Shown in pieces: positions 1 to 5,313 of a DNA stretch of 19,324 bases. Within the stretch, counting starts at the first letter, position 1; every line of letters begins with the position of its first letter. The translations under genes were made by a program, and so were the position numbers. Origin of the DNA: Desulfofustis sp. (GTDB taxonomy: Bacteria; Desulfobacterota; Desulfobulbia; Desulfobulbales; Desulfocapsaceae); contig JAQYVS010000373.1 in NCBI GenBank assembly GCA_030145365.1, positions 1 to 19,324 on the forward strand, given 5' to 3'. The notes beneath the pieces are model-generated. The model saw only the letters and a list, made by a program, of their open reading frames with translations, was not told the DNA's origin and did no database searches.

Positions 1-666
1 ACCTTTGAACTCGATAAACTGGCAGAGGATCTCTGTACCAGGAGAAAAGCAGTTCCGGCGTTTAAAGGGTATCGTGGGTTTCCCGGAAGTTTATGCGTAT
101 CGATCAACGAAGAGGTTGTTCACGGCATTCCGTCGAGGAAACGCAAGTTAAAAAAAGGGGACATCATCTCGGTGGATTTTGGCACCCTTTATAAAGGTTA
201 TTATGGTGATTCGGCTGTGACCATAGCCGTTGGAAGGGTAGACAACATTACCCACAAACTGCTCAAGGTAACTGATGAGTCACTGCAAAAAGCGATTGAA
301 CAGGTGAAAATCGGCAACCGAATCTCCGATGTGTCTGCTGCGGTTCAGAATCATGTAGAGACAAACGGCTTTTCGGTAGTCAGGCAATTTGTCGGGCACG
401 GCATAGGGACTTCGCTTCATGAGGGGCCGGAGATTCCAAACTTCGTGCAGAATAACAGTTCACCAAGATTACACGAAGGCATGGTGCTGGCAATCGAGCC
501 AATGGTAAATATAGGTACACACCAGGTAAAGGTGTTGCGAGACGGTTGGACGGTAATTACCGGTGATAAAAAATCGTCCGCTCACTTCGAACATTCGGTG
601 GCTGTGACGGCGGATGGCCCGTTGGTTTTGAGTTCTCGGGCGGCTTTTGTTGGTGACGGGAAATAG
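1..666 (+). CDS. map: Methionine aminopeptidase type I, 5'-truncated
   Basis: Removes the initiator methionine from new proteins in the cytoplasm, as a di-metal enzyme. The frame is open from base 1 to a TAG at 664-666, giving 221 residues. The true start lies before the window; the usual type I enzyme is about 250-265 aa, so roughly 30-40 residues are missing. All expected metal and catalytic residues are visible in order: His in VHGIP, Asp in VDFG, Asp in GDSAVT, His in GHGIG, Glu in AIEPM and Glu in FEHSVAV. These correspond to H79, D97, D108, H171, E204 and E235 of the E. coli enzyme. An internal GTG at 172 is the codon for Val in VDFG and is not a start. It lies just before infA, as in many bacterial spc operons where secY and adk precede it; those genes would be upstream of this window (inference). 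Confidence 0.97.
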   Translation, partial: TFELDKLAEDLCTRRKAVPAFKGYRGFPGSLCVSINEEVVHGIPSRKRKLKKGDIISVDFGTLYKGYYGDSAVTIAVGRVDNITHKLLKVTDESLQKAIEQVKIGNRISDVSAAVQNHVETNGFSVVRQFVGHGIGTSLHEGPEIPNFVQNNSSPRLHEGMVLAIEPMVNIGTHQVKVLRDGWTVITGDKKSSAHFEHSVAVTADGPLVLSSRAAFVGDGK

Positions 667-669
667 TAC

Positions 670-698
670 TTCTCTTTTTTTTGTTTGTGTATTATAAT
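670..698 (+). promoter_or_regulatory. Possible sigma-70-like promoter between map and infA
   Basis: The 70-nt spacer between map and infA is T-rich and holds a perfect TATAAT at 693-698. The hexamer 17 nt upstream (670-675, TTCTCT) matches the -35 consensus at only three of six positions, so this is a weak candidate. It could give infA and the ribosomal genes a start point independent of map. A TTGACA at 708-713 has no acceptable -10 at the right distance. Confidence 0.3.
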
Positions 699-736
699 AT
701 CCCGTTTTTGACACTTATTACTAATCAGGATCATTT

Positions 737-973
737 ATGGCGAAGGAAGAAGCAATAGAAGTCGAAGGAACCATCATTGAACCCTTACCCAACGCAATGT
801 TCAGAGTTGAGTTGGATAACGGTCACAAGGTTCTTGCCCATATCTCTGGGAAAATGAGGATGCATTTCATTAAGATATTACCTGGAGACCGGGTTACGGT
901 TGAGCTTTCACCTTATGACCTGACACGCGGTAGGGTCACATTCAGGGCAAAAAACGCCAAGAAAAAGAAATAG
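737..973 (+). CDS. infA: Translation initiation factor IF-1
   Basis: IF-1 binds the 30S A site and helps IF-2 and IF-3 during initiation. The 78-residue product is a single S1-like OB fold, starting MAKEEAIEVEG and containing the family sequences LPNAMFRVEL, HISGKMR and DRVTVELSPYDLTRGR. It is a few residues longer than the 72-aa E. coli protein because of a lysine-rich tail (NAKKKK). The ATG at 737 follows an AGGA at 727-730. It sits between map and rpmJ; only 10 nt separate it from rpmJ, so the two are surely cotranscribed. The family call is secure. Confidence 0.98.
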   Translation: MAKEEAIEVEGTIIEPLPNAMFRVELDNGHKVLAHISGKMRMHFIKILPGDRVTVELSPYDLTRGRVTFRAKNAKKKK

Positions 974-983
974 AGGTAGCACC

Positions 984-1097
984 ATGAAAGTACGATCATC
1001 CGTTAAGAAGATTTGCAGCGACTGCAAGGTGTATAAACGCAATGGCGTTGTCCGTGTATCGTGCAAAGTTAAGAAACATAAGCAAAAACAGGGTTGA
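984..1097 (+). CDS. rpmJ: 50S ribosomal protein L36 (zinc-ribbon form)
   Basis: This very small gene encodes 37 residues, from ATG at 984 to TGA at 1095-1097. The protein starts MKVRSSVKKICSDCK and ends KKHKQKQG, the classic L36 layout. Cys11, Cys14, Cys27 and His32 form the zinc-binding set of the zinc-containing ('C+') paralogue, as opposed to the zinc-free form used under zinc limitation. L36 is the smallest large-subunit protein and helps organise 23S rRNA near the L6 region. An AGAGG upstream serves as ribosome binding site. It lies between infA and rpsM, its usual place in the spc/alpha region. Confidence 0.97.
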   Translation: MKVRSSVKKICSDCKVYKRNGVVRVSCKVKKHKQKQG

Positions 1098-1111
1098 TTT
1101 CGGTTTCCCTG
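1089..1111 (+). promoter_or_regulatory. Small hairpin in rpmJ-rpsM junction
   Basis: CAGGG (1089-1093) can pair with CCCTG (1107-1111) across a 13-nt loop, and the structure spans the rpmJ stop codon. It ends 11 nt before the AAAGGAG ribosome binding site of rpsM. In E. coli the equivalent rpsM leader is the S4 target for alpha-operon autoregulation. Whether this short stem does anything similar is unknown, and five base pairs could arise by chance. Confidence 0.25.
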
Positions 1112-1135
1112 AAAATAGAGTAAAGGAGATACATC

Positions 1136-1501
1136 TTGGCACGCATAGCAGGAGTTGACCTTCCAAGAAACAAACATATGGACCGGGCCCTGACCTACAT
1201 TTACGGGATCGGCCTCACCTCGGCACGGAAGATTCTCGATGCGGTTGATCTTCCCTACACAATGAACAGCGATGACTTGAGTGGTGAGGATGTCAATCGG
1301 ATCCGTACTGTGATCGAAAATGATTTTGTGGTAGAGGGTGACAGGCGCAGGGAAGTGTCGATGGATATAAAGCGTCTGATGGATCTCGGTTGCTACCGGG
1401 GCAGACGTCATCGCCAGGGGCTGCCGGTTCGAGGGCAGAAAACTAAAACCAACGCCAGGACCAGAAAAGGCCCCCGCCGTGGTGCCGTACGTCGTAAATA
1501 A
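1136..1501 (+). CDS. rpsM: 30S ribosomal protein S13
   Basis: S13 sits in the head of the small subunit and contacts the P-site tRNA and the large subunit. The 121-residue product begins ARIAGVDLPRNKHMDRALTY after the start and has the helix-two-turn-helix region (YIYGIGLTSARKIL). It also has the basic C-terminal tail with RGRRHRQGLPVRGQKTKTNAR. The start is TTG at 1136, chosen because a good AAAGGAG lies at 1122-1128, seven bases upstream, and the protein then begins exactly as other S13 proteins do; no ATG fits. It is the first gene of the alpha-operon order rpsM-rpsK-rpsD-rpoA-rplQ. Confidence 0.97.
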   Translation: MARIAGVDLPRNKHMDRALTYIYGIGLTSARKILDAVDLPYTMNSDDLSGEDVNRIRTVIENDFVVEGDRRREVSMDIKRLMDLGCYRGRRHRQGLPVRGQKTKTNARTRKGPRRGAVRRK

Positions 1502-1527
1502 CTCAGACAATTAACAGGTAGGACAAT

Positions 1528-1926
1528 ATGGCAGCTGCAAAAAAGACGGAAGTACGGTCTAAGCGCAAAGTAAAAAAGAATATTCCCGAAGGTATCGTAC
1601 ATATCTATTCCACCTTCAATAATACGATCGTCACGATTTCCGATAAACAGGGAAACGTGGTTTCCTGGTGTAGCTCTGGGGTACTTGGGTTTAAAGGATC
1701 TCGTAAATCTACACCGTTCGCCGCACAGAATGCCGTAACCGATGCAACGAAGAAGGCAACCGATCAGGGTATGAAGAAAGTCGAAGTCAAGGTCAAGGGG
1801 CCGGGACCCGGAAGGGAAGCGGCTCTGCGAGCTCTTATCAATGCCGGACTCGAGGTGACCCGCATCTTTGATGTTACTCCCATACCACACAATGGATGCA
1901 AACCTCCCAAACGCCGGCGAGTATAG
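1528..1926 (+). CDS. rpsK: 30S ribosomal protein S11
   Basis: S11 is part of the small-subunit platform and lines the mRNA exit region. The product has 132 residues with a basic N-terminal extension (KKTEVRSKRKVKKN). The core then shows GIVHIYSTFNNTIVTISD, SSGVLGFKGSRKSTPFAAQ and VKGPGPGREAALRAL, and the protein ends VTPIPHNGCKPPKRRRV. These are near-invariant S11 signatures. The ATG at 1528 follows an AGGTAGGA-like site. It is cotranscribed with rpsM upstream (26 nt gap) and rpsD downstream (66 nt gap). Confidence 0.98.
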   Translation: MAAAKKTEVRSKRKVKKNIPEGIVHIYSTFNNTIVTISDKQGNVVSWCSSGVLGFKGSRKSTPFAAQNAVTDATKKATDQGMKKVEVKVKGPGPGREAALRALINAGLEVTRIFDVTPIPHNGCKPPKRRRV

Positions 1927-1992
1927 TGTTTGAGGGTGGGGCTTTATGGCAATTTTGCGGTTTGTTTGAGCATATAATCAACGGAGGTTAAG

Positions 1993-2622
1993 TTGGCTAG
2001 AGATACAGGAGCGGCATGTCGTCGCTGCAGACGTGAAGGACTTAAATTGTTTTTGAAAGGAGATCGCTGTTATTCGGATAAGTGCTCTTTTGAAAGAAGA
2101 GCTTTTCCCCCTGGACAGCACGGTCAAGCACGTTTCAGAAAACAATCGGATTATGCAGTCCAGCTCAGAGAGAAACAAAAAGTAAAAAGCATGTACGGTA
2201 TGCTTGAAGGTCAATTTCGGCAATATTTCAAGAAAGCTGATCTTCAGAAAGGTGTTACCGGTGAAAATCTGCTTATTATGCTGGAACGAAGACTGGACAA
2301 CGCCATTTTCCGGATGGGATTCGCCTCATCCAGAAACCAGGCCCGTCAGATGGTCAAGCACAAGCATATAATGGTAAACGGGAAAAAGGTAAATGTACCC
2401 TCGTTTCAGGTTTGTGTTGGCGATGAAGTTTCGGTGAAAGAGAAAAGCCGTGCCAACACCCTGATCAATGAGAGCCTTGAGGCCGTTGAGCGTAGAGGGG
2501 TTCCGAGCTGGATTGAACTCGACAAAAAGGGGTATAAATCGACAATAAAGGCATTGCCAAACAGGGACGAGCTGACCATGCCGATTCAGGAACAGCTCAT
2601 TGTTGAACTTTACTCCAAGTAA
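1993..2622 (+). CDS. rpsD: 30S ribosomal protein S4 (zinc-binding form)
   Basis: S4 is a primary 16S rRNA-binding protein that nucleates small-subunit assembly and contributes to decoding accuracy. The 209-residue product has an N-terminal zinc site with Cys9, Cys12, Cys26 and Cys31, spaced as in the zinc-containing S4 of Thermus. An S4 RNA-binding domain follows at about residues 95-160 (MLERRLDNAIFRMGF, ARQMVKHKHIMVNGK). The start is TTG at 1993, five bases after a strong GGAGG (1983-1987); the resulting N-terminus ARDTGAACRRCRREG fits the family. In E. coli S4 is the feedback repressor of this operon, so the inverted repeats nearby deserve attention. Confidence 0.97.
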   Translation: MARDTGAACRRCRREGLKLFLKGDRCYSDKCSFERRAFPPGQHGQARFRKQSDYAVQLREKQKVKSMYGMLEGQFRQYFKKADLQKGVTGENLLIMLERRLDNAIFRMGFASSRNQARQMVKHKHIMVNGKKVNVPSFQVCVGDEVSVKEKSRANTLINESLEAVERRGVPSWIELDKKGYKSTIKALPNRDELTMPIQEQLIVELYSK

Positions 2623-2636
2623 CTGAAAACAGGACA

Positions 2637-2677
2637 AACGACGGTTTTCCGGATAGATCTCCGGGTGATCCGTCGTT
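2637..2677 (+). promoter_or_regulatory. Two-tier hairpin in the rpsD-rpoA spacer
   Basis: An outer perfect 8-bp stem pairs AACGACGG (2637-2644) with CCGTCGTT (2670-2677). Inside it, CCGGA (2649-2653) pairs with TCCGG (2660-2664) around a six-base loop. No run of T follows (next bases ATTAATTGG), so it is not a typical terminator. It sits 15 nt after the rpsD stop and about 107 nt before rpoA. It might be a processing or RNA-stability site or a protein-binding attenuator that sets RpoA output relative to the ribosomal proteins (inference). Confidence 0.55.
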
Positions 2678-2784
2678 ATTAATTGGAAGCTCGTTCACGG
2701 GAAAGTACGCACAACCAGTCTTTCTATTTCACCAGTACTCTCTTTTTGAACTGAAGCTTTACAAAACATAAACGAAGGGATGAT

Positions 2785-3825
2785 ATGACTCACGATGCCG
2801 ACGAGAACATACCTTTTTACAGGAACTGGCACGAGCTTATTAAGCCTGAAAAGCTTGAAACGGATAAGGACCGTCATACGGACTCCTATGCCAAGATAGT
2901 CTGTCAACCGCTTGAGCGTGGATTTGCTACGACGATAGGCAACTCTCTGAGACGGATATTGCTTTCTTCCATCCAGGGAGCAGCTATCACCACCATCAAG
3001 ATCGAGGGAGCTCTTCATGAATTCACCACGTTGAAAGACGTGATGGAAGATGTCAGTGAAATCATTTTAAATGTCAAGCAGGTCAGGCTGAAGCTCAATT
3101 GCGAAGAGCCACAGAAGATCGTTGTCGAGAAAAAAGGACCCGGCGAGGTTCGGGCGGCAGACATCACACCTTCTGCCTACGTTGAAGTGATGAATCCTGA
3201 TCAGCTCATCTGTACGCTTACCGGAGACTCCGTGTTTACGGCAGAAATGACGGTTGAATGGGGAAAAGGGTATATGCCCGCTGAACGCCAGGAAAAAGAT
3301 GAGTTATCCATCGGCCAGATTCCCATCGATGCAATTTTTTCTCCGATAAAACGTATCCAGTATGTCATTGCTCAGGCCCGTGTCGGCCAGATAACCGATT
3401 ATGACAAGCTGACCATGGAGATTGAAACCGACGGCAGTGTAACTCCTGAAGATTCACTTGCCTTCGCGGCTAAGATTTTAAAAGATCAGATGTCCATTTT
3501 CATCAATTTCAACGAGGATCGCGCAGAACCTGAAAAAGAGGCCGAGGATGAGGATGATGCACCGCCGCTCAATCCTTATCTGGACAAACCGGTAGAGGAT
3601 CTTGAACTTTCCGTACGTTCGGCCAATTGTCTGAAAAATGCCGAAATCTATTTCATCGGAGATCTGGCCCAGAAAACAGATCAGGAAATGCTGAAAACGA
3701 AGAATTTCGGACGTAAATCACTCAACGAGATCAAGACCCTTTTGGCGGAAATGGGGCTTACACTTGGAATGAAATTCGATAACTGGATGCGCCCGGAAAT
3801 TCCGGAAAAGAAACCAGAACAATAG
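2785..3825 (+). CDS. rpoA: DNA-directed RNA polymerase alpha subunit
   Basis: Alpha dimerises to start RNA polymerase assembly and contacts activators and UP elements. The product is 346 residues, slightly longer than E. coli alpha (329). The N-terminal domain shows CQPLERGFATTIGNSLRRIL, the core dimer motif, and ALHEFTTLKDVMEDVSEI. An acidic linker around residues 245-265 (EPEKEAEDEDDA) leads to the C-terminal domain with LSVRSANCLKNAEIYFIGDL and NFGRKSLNEIK. That domain keeps the DNA-contacting Arg, Asn, Lys and Ser equivalents of R265, N268, K298 and S299. The ATG at 2785 follows GAAGGGA. It lies in the alpha operon between rpsD and rplQ, behind a 162-nt spacer with a marked hairpin. Confidence 0.98.
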   Translation: MTHDADENIPFYRNWHELIKPEKLETDKDRHTDSYAKIVCQPLERGFATTIGNSLRRILLSSIQGAAITTIKIEGALHEFTTLKDVMEDVSEIILNVKQVRLKLNCEEPQKIVVEKKGPGEVRAADITPSAYVEVMNPDQLICTLTGDSVFTAEMTVEWGKGYMPAERQEKDELSIGQIPIDAIFSPIKRIQYVIAQARVGQITDYDKLTMEIETDGSVTPEDSLAFAAKILKDQMSIFINFNEDRAEPEKEAEDEDDAPPLNPYLDKPVEDLELSVRSANCLKNAEIYFIGDLAQKTDQEMLKTKNFGRKSLNEIKTLLAEMGLTLGMKFDNWMRPEIPEKKPEQ

Positions 3826-3832
3826 GACGTCA

Positions 3833-3863
3833 GGCGGTTATCATGTTTTACCGCCCGATAATC
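3833..3863 (+). promoter_or_regulatory. Competing inverted repeats in rpoA-rplQ spacer
   Basis: GGCGGT (3833-3838) can pair with ACCGCC (3850-3855). Alternatively GGTTATC (3836-3842) can pair with GATAATC (3857-3863), using one G-U pair. The two share bases and so exclude each other. There is no T run. The spacer is only 54 nt and the pairing ends just before the GAGG ribosome binding site (3868-3871) of rplQ. A role in setting L17 translation is possible but speculative. Confidence 0.3.
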
Positions 3864-3879
3864 AGTTGAGGAAAGAACA

Positions 3880-4269
3880 ATGAGACACGGAAAATCCGGC
3901 AGGAAACTCGGCCGTACGAGTTCACATAGACAGGCAATGTTCAGAAATATGGTGACTTCCCTGTTCGAGCATGAGCGTATTGTTACCACCGAGCAAAAAG
4001 CCAAGGAACTTAAACCAATTGCCGAAAAAATGATAACACTTGCCAAGCGCGGTGATTTGCACGCCAGACGGCAGGCCCTGAGCTACATTCAATCCAAGAA
4101 CGTGGTGGCTAAACTCTTTGATGAAATCCAGAGTCAGTTCGCCGACAGGCAGGGAGGCTACACCAGAATCATCAAGACCGGTCCCCGCCGTGGCGATGCT
4201 GCCCAGATGGCCATTATCGAATTGGTCGGTTATCAAGAAGACCTGGGTGAAGACAGCGACGAAAACTGA
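3880..4269 (+). CDS. rplQ: 50S ribosomal protein L17
   Basis: L17 lies near the polypeptide exit tunnel of the large subunit. The 129-residue protein starts MRHGKSGRKLGRTSSHRQAM, followed by the family segments LFEHERIVTTEQKAKELKP and GGYTRIIKTGPRRGDAAQMA. It ends in a short acidic tail (EDLGEDSDEN) beyond the core. The ATG at 3880 follows GAGGAAAG. It is the last gene of the ribosomal block and is followed 22 nt later by a strong terminator, as expected for the end of an alpha operon. Confidence 0.98.
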   Translation: MRHGKSGRKLGRTSSHRQAMFRNMVTSLFEHERIVTTEQKAKELKPIAEKMITLAKRGDLHARRQALSYIQSKNVVAKLFDEIQSQFADRQGGYTRIIKTGPRRGDAAQMAIIELVGYQEDLGEDSDEN

Positions 4270-4291
4270 TTTCATCCAATCATAGTTGTTT

Positions 4292-4330
4292 AAAAAGCTG
4301 ACATGAACCAGGTTCATTGTCAGCTTTTTT
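4292..4330 (+). terminator. Rho-independent terminator after rplQ
   Basis: AAAAAGCTGACA (4292-4303) pairs perfectly with TGTCAGCTTTTT (4318-4329). Inside, TGAACC (4304-4309) pairs with GGTTCA (4311-4316) around a minimal loop, with one unpaired T at 4317. A run of six T follows (4325-4330). The A-run on the left arm means it could also work on the opposite strand. It ends the ribosomal protein transcription unit. Confidence 0.93.
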
Positions 4331-4347
4331 ATTCTTAGAGGTGGTCC

Positions 4348-5121
4348 ATGTCAGAGCCAGAGAACAAACTATTTCCTGAGGAGATGAAACCGCTTCGTGA
4401 TACGTGCTTCACTTTTAAGTGTCATTCCGGTGTTTCCTGTTTCACGGTATGCTGCAAAAATGTGGATCTCGATCTGTATCCTTATGATATCCTCAGGTTG
4501 AAAAACAACCTGTCAATAGATTCCGAGCGTTTTATGCGCTCGTACACGGAATTGAAGAAAGGGAGCAACCCCTATTTCCCAACGGTTAAGCTGAAGCTGG
4601 AATCTTCAGGAGCTGATAAGCTTTGTCCGTTCCTTGTAGAAAACGGCTGCTCGGTCTACCGGGATCGTCCCAGCGCCTGTAGAACCTACCCGCTTGAGCG
4701 GGCTGTGGATAGGGAGATTAAACGGGGGAGAGTTAATGATTTTTACTTCCTGACCAATCACGACTATTGCAAGGGGCACTTTGAGGAAGAGCAACTAAAT
4801 GTAAAGCAATGGATAAGAAGTCAGCAGCTCGATCAATTTAACCAGATGAACGACCGCTGGGCTGAAGTGGACACGTTGTTTTCCTCCAATCCGTGGAAGG
4901 GAGAGGGAAGCGGCGGGCCAAAACAGCAGCTTGCCTTTATGGCCTGTTATGATATCGATGGTTTTAGAAATTTTATCAACCAGCAGCGGATCACAGATCA
5001 TTATATGATTAAGAAGGAAACCAAAAAGCGGTTGGAAAAATATGACGAAGAGTTGCTGAAATTCGGTTTTGAATGGCTCAAGGATATTTTGGGAGGAACG
5101 ACGTCGCTTATTAAGCGTTGA
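4348..5121 (+). CDS. YkgJ-family cysteine-cluster protein
   Basis: The 257-residue protein matches the YkgJ/UPF0153 cysteine-cluster family, thought to bind zinc or an iron-sulfur centre but with no firmly assigned reaction. Cysteines lie at residues 20, 25, 31, 35 and 36, then Cys93 in LCPFL, Cys101 in NGCSVY, Cys111 in RPSACRTYP and Cys141 in HDYCKGH. The order CPF...GC..Y..RP..CR.YP is the family hallmark. The C-terminal 100 residues are charged and helical with no recognised motif; no signal peptide or membrane segment is seen. The ATG at 4348 follows AGAGGTGG. It stands between two ribosomal transcription units, immediately after a terminator, so its expression may rely on read-through or on a promoter inside rplQ. 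Confidence 0.85.
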   Translation: MSEPENKLFPEEMKPLRDTCFTFKCHSGVSCFTVCCKNVDLDLYPYDILRLKNNLSIDSERFMRSYTELKKGSNPYFPTVKLKLESSGADKLCPFLVENGCSVYRDRPSACRTYPLERAVDREIKRGRVNDFYFLTNHDYCKGHFEEEQLNVKQWIRSQQLDQFNQMNDRWAEVDTLFSSNPWKGEGSGGPKQQLAFMACYDIDGFRNFINQQRITDHYMIKKETKKRLEKYDEELLKFGFEWLKDILGGTTSLIKR

Positions 5122-5193
5122 TTTGAAAAAGAAGGTGTGTAACAGACGTGAAACTTGCAGGGCACGCTATTTCATGGTAAAAGAAAATGTTTT

Positions 5194-5214
5194 GCACCCA
5201 TCATTGGATGGTGC
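5194..5214 (+). repeat. Inverted repeat upstream of rpsB
   Basis: GCACCCATC (5194-5202) pairs with GATGGTGC (5207-5214) over eight base pairs with one bulged C and an ATTG loop. No T run follows, so it is a poor terminator for the gene before it. It overlaps the proposed rpsB -35 region (5204-5209) and may be an operator-like or leader element. Confidence 0.4.
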
Positions 5215-5234
5215 TATTGGAAGCGTAGTATAAA
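5204..5234 (+). promoter_or_regulatory. rpsB: Candidate rpsB promoter
   Basis: TTGGAT (5204-5209) and TAGTAT (5226-5231) are spaced by 16 nt; TATAAA (5229-5234) is an alternative -10 at 19 nt. The -35 matches consensus at only three positions. In favour, transcription would start near 5241, the first bases of the structured leader, and some promoter is expected because the previous terminator and gene separate rpsB from the alpha operon. Confidence 0.35.
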
Positions 5235-5239
5235 ACACA

Positions 5240-5287
5240 CATCTCCTGCCAATCTGGTGTCGGCAAAAAGCCGATTATTGGGAGATG
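5240..5287 (+). promoter_or_regulatory. rpsB: Structured rpsB leader, candidate S2 autoregulatory site
   Basis: Three stacked pairings are visible: CATCTC (5240-5245) with GAGATG (5282-5287), CCAAT (5249-5253) with ATTGG (5277-5281), and TCGGC (5260-5264) with GCCGA (5270-5274) around an AAAAA loop. The 5' arm ATCTCCT (5241-5247) can instead pair with AGGAGGT (5302-5308), the rpsB Shine-Dalgarno sequence. In E. coli the rpsB leader is the target of repression by S2. That this leader works the same way is inference. Confidence 0.5.
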
Positions 5288-5313
5288 GAGGAACAACCAG
5301 AAGGAGGTTTTTC

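Noticed and set aside
2746..2772. Possible promoter before rpoA (TTGAAC with CATAAA)
   Set aside because: The spacing is only 15 nt and the -10 match is poor.
5105..5117. Short palindrome CGCTT-ATT-AAGCG at the end of the YkgJ-type gene as a terminator
   Set aside because: Only five pairs, inside the coding end, and followed by GTTGATTTG rather than a T run.
5155..5313. N-terminal extension of S2 in the same frame, upstream of ATG 5314
   Set aside because: The conserved S2 N-terminus begins at 5314, right after a strong AAGGAGG. The upstream residues look like no S2 and cover the structured leader.
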